A stretch of 55,741 nt of DNA, taken from Sulfuriflexus sp032250955. GTDB taxonomy: Bacteria > Pseudomonadota > Gammaproteobacteria > AKS1. The notes under the pieces are model-generated. The model was given only the letters and a program-made list of their open reading frames with translations. It was not told the DNA's origin and made no database searches. The position numbers and the translations under genes were made by a program. Where the stretch lies: contig NZ_JAVVES010000010.1 of the NCBI RefSeq assembly GCF_032250955.1, positions 1 to 55,741 of the forward strand, in the 5' to 3' direction. Positions 1 through 8,474 of this stretch are shown here, in pieces. Position 1 is the first letter of the stretch. Every line of letters starts with the position of its first letter.

Positions 1-76
1 TGAAATCGCCTTATATCACGCGCTTGGAGCGCTACCTGCCCCGAAAACTACCCATGAATTTTTCTGACGAGGCAAT

Positions 77-256
77 TTATTTAAGGATGCAATGCTTGGC
101 AAAGCCGGAGAGTTCATTGGCTGTCCAGTCACCCTTCGGCTTTTCTTTCAGGCTGGCGCACCACTTGTCGCTGCCCATTTCCGGGGCACAGCCACTGATG
201 GCGATGAAAAAGCCCAGGCCGAGAGCGGTCGCAAGTGTTTTGACAAGACTTTTCAT
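77..256 (-). CDS. small DUF3012-type lipoprotein
   Basis: A 59-residue protein with a lipoprotein signal: basic start (MKSLVK), hydrophobic stretch at residues 8-20 and a lipobox ending ISGC, with Cys23 as the likely lipidated residue. The mature part is only about 37 residues and has the pattern GSDKWCASLKEKPKGDW, which I recognise as the DUF3012 family of small gammaproteobacterial lipoproteins; its function is unknown. The start at 256 was chosen over an in-frame ATG six codons upstream because AGGAGG lies about 8 nt before it. It begins 21 nt after the end of mgtE on the same strand, so it is probably the last gene of that operon. Two further Cys (in KWCA and KHCIL) could form a disulfide (inference). 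Confidence 0.85.
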   Translation of the reverse strand: MKSLVKTLATALGLGFFIAISGCAPEMGSDKWCASLKEKPKGDWTANELSGFAKHCILK

Positions 257-277
257 GATGAGGTCCTCCTGCAAGGA

Positions 278-1675
278 TTAAACGAGAAAAATGGCGGCCA
301 GGCCGAGAAATGCCATGAAACCGATAACATCTGTAATGGTCGTCAGCACCACGCCGCCGCCGAGGGCGGGGTCGGCGCCAATCTTCTTAAGGAAGAGGGG
401 AATTGTCACCCCGGCCAGTGCGGCAGTAATGAGATTAATGACAATCGCCACCCCAATCACAATACCGAGCTGAATATCATCAAACCAGAAAGTGGCGACC
501 CCGGCGATAACCAGGGCCCAGAGGATGCCGTTCAACATCCCCACTGCAAGTTCTTTGACGACAAGCCGTCGGGCATTGCTGACGCCAATTTGACCGAGTG
601 CCATGCCACGGATAACCAGAGTCAACGTCTGGCTGCCGGCAATGCCGCCCATGCTGGCGACGACCGGCATGAGCACGGCAAGGGCAACCAGTTTCTCGAT
701 CGTGGCATCGAACTGGGCAATGACGAGCGAGGCTATAAGGGCGGTAATAAGATTAATGCCGAGCCACAAGGCACGCCGCCGGGTACTGGTGACCACCGGC
801 GCAAACATGTCATCTTCCTCACTCAGGCCGGCCATACTCATGATGGAATGCTCGGCCTCGTCACGGATAACGTCGACTACATCATCGATGGTGATACGAC
901 CAAGCAGTTCGCCATTATCGTCGATCACCGGGGCAGAGATGAGATCGCGTTGCTGGAACAGGCTGGCAACCTCGGTGGCCGGCATGTTGGCCGAGACCCC
1001 TTTCAGCTCACCATGGACGAGCTCACCAACCTGCAGGCTGGGTTCACGGGTGAGCAGATCCGCCAAATGTACCTGGCCGATGTAATGATTTTGACGGTCG
1101 ACGACGAACAGGTTGTCCGTCATCCGGGGGATCTCACCACGGCGGCGCAGGTAGCGGAGTACAACATCAAGGCTCACATCCGGGCGCACGGTGATGGTGT
1201 CGGTGTTCATCAGACCACCGGCCGTATCCTCCGGGTAAAACAAGACCGCCTCGAGACGGCGTCGGTCGAGGCTGTCCATGGATTGCAGGACGAGCTGGGT
1301 GACGGTATCGGGCAGATCCTGGATAAAGTCCGCGAGGTCATCGGTTTCGAAGCCCTCGGTCAGGGCCAGCAGTTCGGTGGTCTCCATCTGCCTGATAAGG
1401 CGCTCGCGGATATCGTCATTGACCTCGAGCAGTACGTCACCCTGCAGCTCGGAGTCTACCAGTTCCCAGACAAATTCACGTTTTTCCGGGGGCAGGGATT
1501 CGAGCAGGTGAGCGATTTCGCCAGGATACAGGCCATTGAGCATACGCCGGACCTGCACGAGGGTGCCGCTTTCCATCAAGCGTGAGAAGGCTTGCAGACG
1601 CTGATGTGGTTGCTGGTCTTCCTCGTTGCCCTGATTGAGCGCAGAATCAGTTTGTTTTTCTGTGGTCTCCGACAT
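278..1675 (-). CDS. mgtE: MgtE-family magnesium transporter
   Basis: A 465-residue MgtE/SLC41-type Mg2+ channel of the inner membrane. It has the family layout: an N-terminal helical superhelix domain (about 25-135), paired CBS domains (about 140-270) that sense Mg2+, and a C-terminal channel region with five membrane segments starting near RRRALWLGINLITALIA. The channel core shows the conserved stretch LMPVVASMGGIAGSQ. A TTG five codons upstream could also open the frame, but the ATG at 1675 has an AAAAGG ribosome site 6 nt before it. It lies 136 nt downstream of ptsI on the same strand. That arrangement hints that Mg2+ transport is controlled with, or by, the PTS (inference). Confidence 0.95.
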   Translation of the reverse strand: MSETTEKQTDSALNQGNEEDQQPHQRLQAFSRLMESGTLVQVRRMLNGLYPGEIAHLLESLPPEKREFVWELVDSELQGDVLLEVNDDIRERLIRQMETTELLALTEGFETDDLADFIQDLPDTVTQLVLQSMDSLDRRRLEAVLFYPEDTAGGLMNTDTITVRPDVSLDVVLRYLRRRGEIPRMTDNLFVVDRQNHYIGQVHLADLLTREPSLQVGELVHGELKGVSANMPATEVASLFQQRDLISAPVIDDNGELLGRITIDDVVDVIRDEAEHSIMSMAGLSEEDDMFAPVVTSTRRRALWLGINLITALIASLVIAQFDATIEKLVALAVLMPVVASMGGIAGSQTLTLVIRGMALGQIGVSNARRLVVKELAVGMLNGILWALVIAGVATFWFDDIQLGIVIGVAIVINLITAALAGVTIPLFLKKIGADPALGGGVVLTTITDVIGFMAFLGLAAIFLV

Positions 1676-1811
1676 ACTGCGCCTTTTCAAACCAGGGCCT
1701 TTGGCAAATCATGCCTTATGTGAAGGCATTCTACCGTTACCGGGCAGTGCTTGCACGCGACGCCGGCGAAATTGTCATACAACAGTACGGGATTATGGTG
1801 GCAGCGAGGTG

Positions 1812-3557
1812 TCAGTCAAGCGCGTCGAGATTCATTTTGGCGATGATTTTCTCGACATCGCTCTTGCGGGCGCTGTTGACGGTTCGGCGCGCAGGCTTTA
1901 GCAGCAGGCGGGTATCACTGTTATTGATGATGCGCTTGATCTCAAGTAGCACAGACGGATGCATACTGAATTCACGCAGGCCGAGGCCGAGCAAGAGACG
2001 GGTCAGGCGCGGGTCACCGGCCATTTCACCGCACATTGAAACAGGGATGCCGGCCTTATCGGCGGCACGGATGGTTATGTGAATGAGATGCAATACAGAG
2101 GGATGTACCGGATCATAGAGGTAGTTGACCTCGTCATCGATGCGGTCGATGGCAAGCGTGTACTGGATCAGGTCATTGGTGCCGATCGAAAGGAAGTCGA
2201 GGTGCCTGGCAAAATGATTGGCGGCGATGGCTGCGGCCGGGATCTCGATCATGCCGCCAATGGGCACATTATCGGCATAGGCAAGACCCTGACGATCGAG
2301 TTCCAGCCGGGCTTCATCGATCAACTGTTTGACCTGGTGTAGCTCGGTCAGGTTGGAGAGCATCGGAATCATGATTCGCACCGGGCCGTGCGCAGAGGCA
2401 CGCAGGATGGCGCGCAGCTGCGGCATGAACAGGGCAGTATCGCGCAGACACAGACGCACGGCGCGCAGGCCGAGGGCCGGGTTGGAGCCGAGCGGTTTCC
2501 GGTCAGTGATACCATCAACCTGTTTATCGGCGCCGAGGTCGAAGGTGCGAATGGTGATCGGCGCGCCCTTGAGGGACTTCACGACATGCCGGTAGGCTCG
2601 GTACTGTTCCTCCTCGCCCGGTGTATCGGCCCGGTTCATGTACAGGAATTCGGTACGGTACAGGCCCACGCCGTCAGCGGCAGCCTTCTTTACGGCCGGG
2701 ATGTCTTCGGGCAGTTCAATATTGGCATGCAGCCTGATGGTCTTGCCATCGAGGGTGATCGCCGGCTTGTCCTTGAGCTGTTTAAGCTCACGAATGCGTT
2801 GCTTTTCCTCTCGCTGGCGGCGACGGTAATGACGCAGGATGGCCTCGTCGGCACCGGCAACAAGGTGGCCGGCGCGGCCATCAATAATGACTTCCTCATT
2901 ATCGGCCAGGTAACGGCGCGCATTGCGCAGGCCGACAATGGCCGGGACACCAAGGCTGCGGGCGAGGATCGAGGTGTGTGAGGTCGGTCCGCCAAATTCG
3001 GTCACAAAGCCGGCGACACCATAGTGCTGCATGAGCACCGTATCGGCCGGGGTCAAGTCATCGGCAACAAGGATGCAACCCTTCAGGCGACTGTCAAGAT
3101 CGGTGCTATGCGAGGATTCATCAAGCAGGAGTAACTGCACGCGGTTAATCACATGGTCGACATCATCACGGCGCGTGCGCAGGTAGGGGTCTTCCATTTC
3201 ATCAAAAATGGCGACCACGCTGTCACGCTGCTGCTTGAGCGCCCATTCGGCATTACATTGCTGGCTGCGTATCAACTTGATGGGTTCATCGGAAAGCATG
3301 CCGTCTTCGAGCATCAGCAGGTGGGCGTCGATAAAGGAACTGATGTCAGCCGGGGTGCCGGCAGGAATGTGTTTCCGGATCGCCTTGAGTTGCGCCCGTG
3401 CCGTGCGTATAGCCGACTCCAGGCGCGCAACTTCCTCTTCGACGAATTTGGGGGGCACCACGTATTCCGGGATCTCGAGCTGGCCACGTTGCAACAAGTG
3501 GACCTTGCCGATTGCGACACCGCGGGAAACACCAACGCCGGAAAGTGAAATACTCAT
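1812..3557 (-). CDS. ptsI: PTS enzyme I (phosphoenolpyruvate-protein phosphotransferase)
   Basis: A 581-residue cytoplasmic enzyme I. It takes phosphate from phosphoenolpyruvate and passes it to HPr. The phosphorylated histidine is His194 in the motif GGPTSHTSILAR. The C-terminal PEP-binding barrel is intact, with SIGTNDLIQYTLAIDR and CGEMAGD. Length is close to the usual 570-580. It begins 11 nt after the end of ptsH, with AAAGGG ahead of the start. There is no GAF domain, so it is not the nitrogen-type PtsP. With ptsH, an EIIA-Man-like gene, ptsN and hprK upstream and no sugar permease, it most likely feeds a regulatory phosphorelay (inference). Confidence 0.97.
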   Translation of the reverse strand: MSISLSGVGVSRGVAIGKVHLLQRGQLEIPEYVVPPKFVEEEVARLESAIRTARAQLKAIRKHIPAGTPADISSFIDAHLLMLEDGMLSDEPIKLIRSQQCNAEWALKQQRDSVVAIFDEMEDPYLRTRRDDVDHVINRVQLLLLDESSHSTDLDSRLKGCILVADDLTPADTVLMQHYGVAGFVTEFGGPTSHTSILARSLGVPAIVGLRNARRYLADNEEVIIDGRAGHLVAGADEAILRHYRRRQREEKQRIRELKQLKDKPAITLDGKTIRLHANIELPEDIPAVKKAAADGVGLYRTEFLYMNRADTPGEEEQYRAYRHVVKSLKGAPITIRTFDLGADKQVDGITDRKPLGSNPALGLRAVRLCLRDTALFMPQLRAILRASAHGPVRIMIPMLSNLTELHQVKQLIDEARLELDRQGLAYADNVPIGGMIEIPAAAIAANHFARHLDFLSIGTNDLIQYTLAIDRIDDEVNYLYDPVHPSVLHLIHITIRAADKAGIPVSMCGEMAGDPRLTRLLLGLGLREFSMHPSVLLEIKRIINNSDTRLLLKPARRTVNSARKSDVEKIIAKMNLDALD

Positions 3558-3568
3558 GCGCGTGCCCT

Positions 3569-3838
3569 TTACTCGTCTTCGCCAAAGCGATCAGCAACAA
3601 GTTCGCTGATCCTTTCAAGCGCCTGGTCTTCATCCTCGCCATTGGCACGCAAGGTCAGTTCGGTACCTTGTGAGGCCGCCAGCATCATGACACCCATAAT
3701 ACTTTTACCGTTGACCGCCTTACCGTTACGGAGCAGTTCAATCTCGCTCTCAAAGCCCGAGGCGAGGGTGACAAACTTCGCTGCTGCACGGGCATGCAAG
3801 CCAAGTTTGTTGATAATACTAATTTTTTTCTCAGTCAT
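3569..3838 (-). CDS. ptsH: HPr phosphocarrier protein
   Basis: An 89-residue HPr. It carries both regulatory sites: His15 in KLGLHARAAAKF, phosphorylated by enzyme I, and Ser46 in GKSIMGVMML, the target of HPr kinase. Keeping Ser46 fits with hprK being encoded a few genes upstream in the same operon. The start overlaps the end of the EIIA-Man-like gene by 4 nt, suggesting translational coupling. It could be called NPr by its neighbourhood with rpoN and ptsN, but with ptsI beside it, it is probably the general HPr of this organism. Confidence 0.96.
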   Translation of the reverse strand: MTEKKISIINKLGLHARAAAKFVTLASGFESEIELLRNGKAVNGKSIMGVMMLAASQGTELTLRANGEDEDQALERISELVADRFGEDE

Positions 3839-4227
3839 TCATCCTGTTCCGTTTTGCAGCTTAATACACCATCACGGCCACCGCTAATGGCTTTATCCAC
3901 CAGTTCATCAAGGCTCAGACGCGGATAGTTGAGTACGCGTATCAGCATGGGCAGATTGATCCCGCCGACAACGCGTACGCTGGCCTGTGTATGCAGGCGG
4001 CAGGCGATGTTACTCGGTGTCGAGCCGTACATGTCAGTGAGGACCAGTGTCTGTTCGTGGTCATGTATAATACGTTCGGCTTCAGCGACGACGTCGTCGG
4101 GATTGTTGCCGCGGCGTACCGCAATAATATCAACCTGCATCGGACTGACGCCGAGCATGGCCGTCGCCGTGTCCATCAGGGCGGTGCCGATATTGTCGTG
4201 GGTTATGAGTAGCAGACTGACGCTCAT
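3835..4227 (-). CDS. PTS EIIA component, mannose type
   Basis: A 130-residue EIIA of the mannose/sorbose family. The phosphorylated histidine is His10 in LLLITHDNIG. Other family marks are TDMYGSTPSNIA and GGINLPMLIRVL. In sugar-transporting systems this domain passes phosphate to EIIB-Man, but no EIIB, EIIC or EIID is encoded in this window. Free-standing copies between rapZ and ptsH are common in proteobacteria with HprK and are thought to be regulatory outputs of the relay (established pattern; partner unknown). The gene overlaps rapZ and ptsH by 4 nt each. Confidence 0.92.
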   Translation of the reverse strand: MSVSLLLITHDNIGTALMDTATAMLGVSPMQVDIIAVRRGNNPDDVVAEAERIIHDHEQTLVLTDMYGSTPSNIACRLHTQASVRVVGGINLPMLIRVLNYPRLSLDELVDKAISGGRDGVLSCKTEQDE

Positions 4228-5078
4228 GAAAGCTCCCGGTGGCGAATCAGGACATTGTCGCGTTGTTCCTGGAACAGGCTGGCGAGCCGATCGACCATGT
4301 ATACGGAACGATGCTGCCCGCCGGTGCAGCCAATGGCAATAGTCATGTAATTACGGTTGGCTTGTTCAAATCGGGGTAACCATTTTCCAAGGAAGGCATG
4401 AATATCCTCAACCAGCAGACTGGTTTCAAGCTGCTGCACAAGGAATTCCTGAACAGGTTTGTCGCGTCCGCTTAACGGCCGCAGTTCCGGCTCCCAGTGC
4501 GGGTTGGGCAGACAGCGCGCATCAAAGATAAAATCGGCGCCGCCCGGCACGCCGTGTTTGAAGCCAAAAGACTCGAACAGCACAGACATGCCGTGCGCGG
4601 AATCGGTCAGATGCTCAGTAACGAAGTCCCGCAGGTCATGCGGGGTCATGTGACTCGTATCGACATGCTGCGAGGCCACCGCCGAGATACCGGCAAGCAT
4701 CTCCCGTTCATGCTGGATGGCCTCTGCCAGGGAGACGTTATCACTGGTGAGCGGATGACGGCGGCGGGTCTCACTGTAACGCTTCAGGAGGTGGGCATCG
4801 TCTGATTCAAAGTAGATTATTCTGCAGTCGATGCCAAGCGCACGCATATCATCGAGTATGCCGTGTATGTCATCAGAGGCATCAAGCATGGTGCGGGCAT
4901 CGATGCCAACGGCCGTATTACTCAGGATGTCACCCCGGTTGCTATGTATCTGGGCGCCAAGATTCGGCAACATCGACAAGGGCAGGTTGTCGATACAGTA
5001 GAAATCGAGGTCCTCAAGTGTACGAAGTGCCGTGCTCTTGCCCGAGCCCGACAGGCCGCTGATGATAAGTAACTTCAT
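4224..5078 (-). CDS. rapZ: RNase adapter protein RapZ
   Basis: A 284-residue RapZ/YvcJ P-loop protein. The N-terminal Walker A is GLSGSGKS at residues 8-15, and the C-terminal domain carries GCTGGQHRS, typical of the family's binding pocket. In Escherichia coli RapZ guides RNase E to the small RNA GlmZ and so controls glucosamine-6-phosphate synthase, linking amino-sugar supply to cell-wall synthesis. Whether GlmZ exists here cannot be seen. It overlaps hprK and the EIIA-Man-like gene by 4 nt each. It is close to the 284 residues of the E. coli protein. Confidence 0.96.
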   Translation of the reverse strand: MKLLIISGLSGSGKSTALRTLEDLDFYCIDNLPLSMLPNLGAQIHSNRGDILSNTAVGIDARTMLDASDDIHGILDDMRALGIDCRIIYFESDDAHLLKRYSETRRRHPLTSDNVSLAEAIQHEREMLAGISAVASQHVDTSHMTPHDLRDFVTEHLTDSAHGMSVLFESFGFKHGVPGGADFIFDARCLPNPHWEPELRPLSGRDKPVQEFLVQQLETSLLVEDIHAFLGKWLPRFEQANRNYMTIAIGCTGGQHRSVYMVDRLASLFQEQRDNVLIRHRELS

Positions 5079-6037
5079 TCCCTGTCCTGTTCCAGAAAAT
5101 GCTGTTGTCGTTGTATAAAGTCGTCTGCTGCGTGATAGCCCTTCAAGGCAAGAATATGGTTGCGTACCGCGATCTCGACCAGTACGGCCATATTGCGGCC
5201 GGGCGCGACCGGCAAGGTAACCTGATCGACCTCAACACCGAGAATGGAGTTCTTCTGGTGACAGCCGCAGAGACGATCGATATTGCGCATCTGTTCATCG
5301 TCCATTTTTTCCAGGTGCACAATCACCCGCAGGTACTTGGTGTCCTTGATGGCACTGTCACCGAACATGGCGCGGATATTCAGTATTCCGAGACCGCGCA
5401 CCTCGAGAAAGTTCTTGATCGGTGGCGGACAGATGCCGCTCAGGGTATCCGGAGCAACGCGGGAAAACTCCGGCGCGTCGTCGGCGATCAATCGGTGGCC
5501 ACGGCTGATTAGTTCAAGCGCAAGTTCACTTTTGCCGACACTACTCTCGCCGGTGAGCAGAACGCCAATGCCGATGACCTCCATGAAGACCCCGTGCACG
5601 GTCGTGCTGTCGGCGATACTGTGCGACAGGTAATACTGGAGATTGTTTACCAGGAACTGGCTGTTCTGGGGCGAGCGAAACAGCGGTAACCCGGTGTTTT
5701 CCGAACGCGTGATAAAATCATCCGGTACCTCTATGTCATTGGCGATGATAATACACAGGGGATTGCCTTCATAAAGACGATTCAGCGATTCTGTGCGCCC
5801 CTCTTTATAGAGATTATTGAAGTACTCAATTTCGCGATAGCCAATGATTTGAATGCGGTGCGGATGAATGAAGTTCAGGTGTCCGACATAGGAAATATCG
5901 GGCTCGTTTTCCGCTGATATCTGTTCACCATCAAACTGGATAATGCGGTTTTCGCCACTCGTGCCGGCGACGTGCTCGAGCTTGAGCTTTTTACGATGCC
6001 TCTCGAACAGGGTTTTGACAGAGATACTCTTGGTCAT
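5075..6037 (-). CDS. hprK: HPr kinase/phosphorylase
   Basis: A 320-residue bifunctional HPr(Ser) kinase/phosphorylase. The N-terminal domain is followed by a catalytic domain with Walker A GESSVGKS (163-170), ADDAPEF just after, and the family signature EVRGLGILNIRAMFG (about 212-226). It phosphorylates Ser46 of HPr with ATP or pyrophosphate and reverses this with phosphate; the matching serine is present in the HPr encoded downstream. HprK is best known from Firmicutes but occurs in many proteobacteria at this locus between ptsN and rapZ. It starts 1 nt before the end region of ptsN and overlaps rapZ by 4 nt. Confidence 0.96.
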   Translation of the reverse strand: MTKSISVKTLFERHRKKLKLEHVAGTSGENRIIQFDGEQISAENEPDISYVGHLNFIHPHRIQIIGYREIEYFNNLYKEGRTESLNRLYEGNPLCIIIANDIEVPDDFITRSENTGLPLFRSPQNSQFLVNNLQYYLSHSIADSTTVHGVFMEVIGIGVLLTGESSVGKSELALELISRGHRLIADDAPEFSRVAPDTLSGICPPPIKNFLEVRGLGILNIRAMFGDSAIKDTKYLRVIVHLEKMDDEQMRNIDRLCGCHQKNSILGVEVDQVTLPVAPGRNMAVLVEIAVRNHILALKGYHAADDFIQRQQHFLEQDRE

Positions 6038-6038
6038 A

Positions 6039-6503
6039 TCATTCCGCGGCGGGTTGCCAGTCAGTAATCAGATTATATAGTTCTTCCTCGCTCTGCGCGT
6101 GACGTAGTTGTGCACAGAATGGCTCATCGCTGAACATCTTTGCCAGGTGGGCAAGGATTTGCAGGTGTTCCTCGGTCGACTCAACAGGGACCAGAAGGCC
6201 GAACAGAAGGTCAACCGGTTGGCCATCAATGGCATCGAAATCGATGCCTTGAGACAGATGGATAAAGGCTCCAATGGCCTTGTTGCCGGTCGCGATGCGA
6301 CCATGTGGTATGGCCACACCATGGCCAAGGCCAGTACTACCCAGGCGTTCACGCGATAGCAGGCTATCGAAGATCTCACCCTGGGTAAGACTGGCATCGG
6401 CATTCAGCATGAGTGCACTGACTTCCTCCAATGCACGTTTCTTACTTGCCGGACTCGCTGCACAACTGATGCGGTCTGCTGTAAGGATATCGCTGATTTT
6501 CAT
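6039..6503 (-). CDS. ptsN: PTS nitrogen-regulatory EIIA (EIIA-Ntr)
   Basis: A 154-residue EIIA-Ntr with the phosphorylated histidine His67 in the motif HGVAIPHGRI. In related bacteria unphosphorylated PtsN acts on K+ transport, phosphate sensing and sigma-54-linked nitrogen control rather than on sugar uptake. An AGGTAAT stretch just upstream of the ATG can serve as ribosome site. It sits 20 nt downstream of hpf and 1 nt ahead of hprK, inside the rpoN operon, which is the standard place for this gene. Confidence 0.95.
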   Translation of the reverse strand: MKISDILTADRISCAASPASKKRALEEVSALMLNADASLTQGEIFDSLLSRERLGSTGLGHGVAIPHGRIATGNKAIGAFIHLSQGIDFDAIDGQPVDLLFGLLVPVESTEEHLQILAHLAKMFSDEPFCAQLRHAQSEEELYNLITDWQPAAE

Positions 6504-6523
6504 ATTACCTCGATTATTCTTGG

Positions 6524-6865
6524 TTATTCAGTTTCCTGAGGTTCCTGGATTTCCTGATCCTTCAGGCTGTTTCTGGCACGATGGTCAGTGGCTTTTTCCT
6601 TGTGCTTGATAATCTGCCGATCAAGCTTGTCGGTCAGTGAATCGATCGCAGCGTACATGTCTTCATCAACAGATTCCGCAAACAGGTTGTGGCCCGCTAT
6701 ATGGACAGTGGCTTCGGCTTTCTGGCGGAGTTTTTCTACACTTAGAATAACGTGCGTGTTGGTGACATTGTCAAAGTGACGCTCAAGGCGTTCAAACTTG
6801 GTGTTCACATAATCACGCATCGAGTCAGTGATGTCGATGTGATGTCCAGTGAGGTCGATTTGCAT
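6524..6865 (-). CDS. hpf: ribosome hibernation promoting factor, short form
   Basis: A 113-residue HPF/YfiA protein beginning MQIDLTGHHIDITDSM. The fold region spans about residues 1-95, with a basic helix near KLDRQIIKHKEK, and the tail is short and acidic. It lacks the C-terminal domain of long HPF, so it should act like E. coli HPF, which helps form 100S ribosome dimers in stationary phase together with RMF (family knowledge). It follows rpoN by 34 nt and precedes ptsN by 20 nt, the usual order. Confidence 0.95.
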   Translation of the reverse strand: MQIDLTGHHIDITDSMRDYVNTKFERLERHFDNVTNTHVILSVEKLRQKAEATVHIAGHNLFAESVDEDMYAAIDSLTDKLDRQIIKHKEKATDHRARNSLKDQEIQEPQETE

Positions 6866-6899
6866 AATAGTGCTCCTCTGGTTTAGTGCTGATGCGAGA

Positions 6900-8387
6900 T
6901 TACATCAGCCGTTTACGTTCATTGGAAGGCGGGATCGACATGGCTTCCCGGTACTTTGCGACCGTGCGTCGAGCCACGTTAATACCCTGTTGTTCAAGTA
7001 GCGAAGCGATCTTGTTATCACTTAATGGTTTTTTCGGTTCTTCTGCCGCGACAAGTTTTTTTATCAGGGCGCGGATTGCTGTCGAAGAGCATTCGCCGCC
7101 GCTGGCGGTACTGACATGGCTGGAAAAAAAGTATTTCAGCTCAAAGATGCCACGTGGTGTGTGCATATACTTGCGCGTGGTTACACGGGAAATTGTCGAT
7201 TCATGCATCTCTACCGCCTCGGCGACATCATGCAGCACCAGCGCCTTCATGGCCTCTTCGCCATGCTCAAGAAAGCCTCGCTGATGTTCAACGATACAGG
7301 TCGCCACCTTGAGCAGGGTTTCATTACGGCTTTGCAGACTCTTTAATAACCAGCGTGCCTCCTGCAGGTTATCCTTCAGGAAATTGTTGTCCTCGCTGTT
7401 ATCGGCGCGACGGATCATGCTGGCATAAAGGCTGTTGATACGCAGTTTGGGCGCGACATCCGGGTTTAGTTCAACCCGCCACACGCCCTTGTACTTGCGG
7501 ACATAAACATCAGGAACGATGTATTCGGTGCGCTGGCTGGAAAGGTGACTGCCGGGGCGAGGGTTCAGCGAACGAATCAATGCGATGACCTGTTGCATGT
7601 CCGTTTCAGCCAGCTTCATGCGCCGCATCAGTTGCGTATAATCATGGGCGGCCAGCAGGTCGAGGTGTTCGGCGACAACGTGTATGGCCTGTTCGCGCCA
7701 GGGTGTTGCCGGGTCGAGCTGGCGTAACTGCATGAGCATGCATTCACCAAGGTTGCGGCTGGCGACACCCGGCGGGTCAAAGTTCTGTACCTGGCGCAAG
7801 ACGGCCTCGACCTCATCGAGTTCGAGTTCGGGCAAGTCTTTCTGCAAACTTTCAAACAGGTCTTCGGTGCTGCTTTCCAGGTAACCGTCTTCGCCGACGG
7901 CGTCGATGATCGCGGTGGCGATAGTTGTATCGGTTTCCGAAAAGGGGGTCATGTTCATTTGCCAGCTCAGATGATCATGCAGGTCTTGTTCGTCATCACT
8001 GTTGATCTCGAATTCACGCTGGCTGAACTCGGCGTTGGCAGCGCCACTGGACTGGTAAGTACCGGTTTCGTAAATGTCATCCCAGGCGGTGTCGACGGGC
8101 AGGTCATCCGGTATATCGGTTTGCTGCATGGCCTTGTCGGTATCGGTGGTAGCGAGATTTTCCTGGGCAGAGGCTTTTTCCTTCTCGCCGTTGCTGTCGT
8201 TTTGCGGATTAGCGGGTCCCTCTTCGCTATCGCCTTCGGCGATCTCGAGCATCGGGTTGCTTTCGAGGGCCTCCTGGATCTCTGAACTCAGCTCCAGTGA
8301 CGACAACTGCAACAGCCGAATGGCTTGCTGCAGCTGGGGAGTCATGGTCAGGTTCTGACCCAGACGAAGCTGGATGGACTGCTTCAT
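6900..8387 (-). CDS. rpoN: RNA polymerase sigma-54 factor
   Basis: A 495-residue sigma-54. Region I at the N terminus is Gln/Leu rich (LGQNLTMTPQLQQAIRLLQL), region II is acidic (about 50-130), then the core-binding domain, an HTH and the RpoN box ARRTVAKYRE near the C terminus, which reads the -24 element. It directs transcription of genes that need enhancer-binding ATPases. It lies between lptB (87 nt upstream) and hpf, as in most gammaproteobacteria. The 87-nt gap before it may hold its own promoter, but I could not identify a convincing one. Confidence 0.97.
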   Translation of the reverse strand: MKQSIQLRLGQNLTMTPQLQQAIRLLQLSSLELSSEIQEALESNPMLEIAEGDSEEGPANPQNDSNGEKEKASAQENLATTDTDKAMQQTDIPDDLPVDTAWDDIYETGTYQSSGAANAEFSQREFEINSDDEQDLHDHLSWQMNMTPFSETDTTIATAIIDAVGEDGYLESSTEDLFESLQKDLPELELDEVEAVLRQVQNFDPPGVASRNLGECMLMQLRQLDPATPWREQAIHVVAEHLDLLAAHDYTQLMRRMKLAETDMQQVIALIRSLNPRPGSHLSSQRTEYIVPDVYVRKYKGVWRVELNPDVAPKLRINSLYASMIRRADNSEDNNFLKDNLQEARWLLKSLQSRNETLLKVATCIVEHQRGFLEHGEEAMKALVLHDVAEAVEMHESTISRVTTRKYMHTPRGIFELKYFFSSHVSTASGGECSSTAIRALIKKLVAAEEPKKPLSDNKIASLLEQQGINVARRTVAKYREAMSIPPSNERKRLM

Positions 8388-8474
8388 GTATGGTTCGAGT
8401 CTTTCATTAGAGGCGATGTATTATCTACCTGACATTCTAGCGCAACATCTGTGCCAGTACAGGGGCTTTCGGGC

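Noticed and set aside
92..1585. 497-codon open frame on the plus strand opposite mgtE
   Set aside because: It is fully antisense to a clear mgtE gene, its translation is rich in His, Asp and Gly with no recognisable motif, and it has no ribosome site. It is a shadow of codon bias in the real gene.
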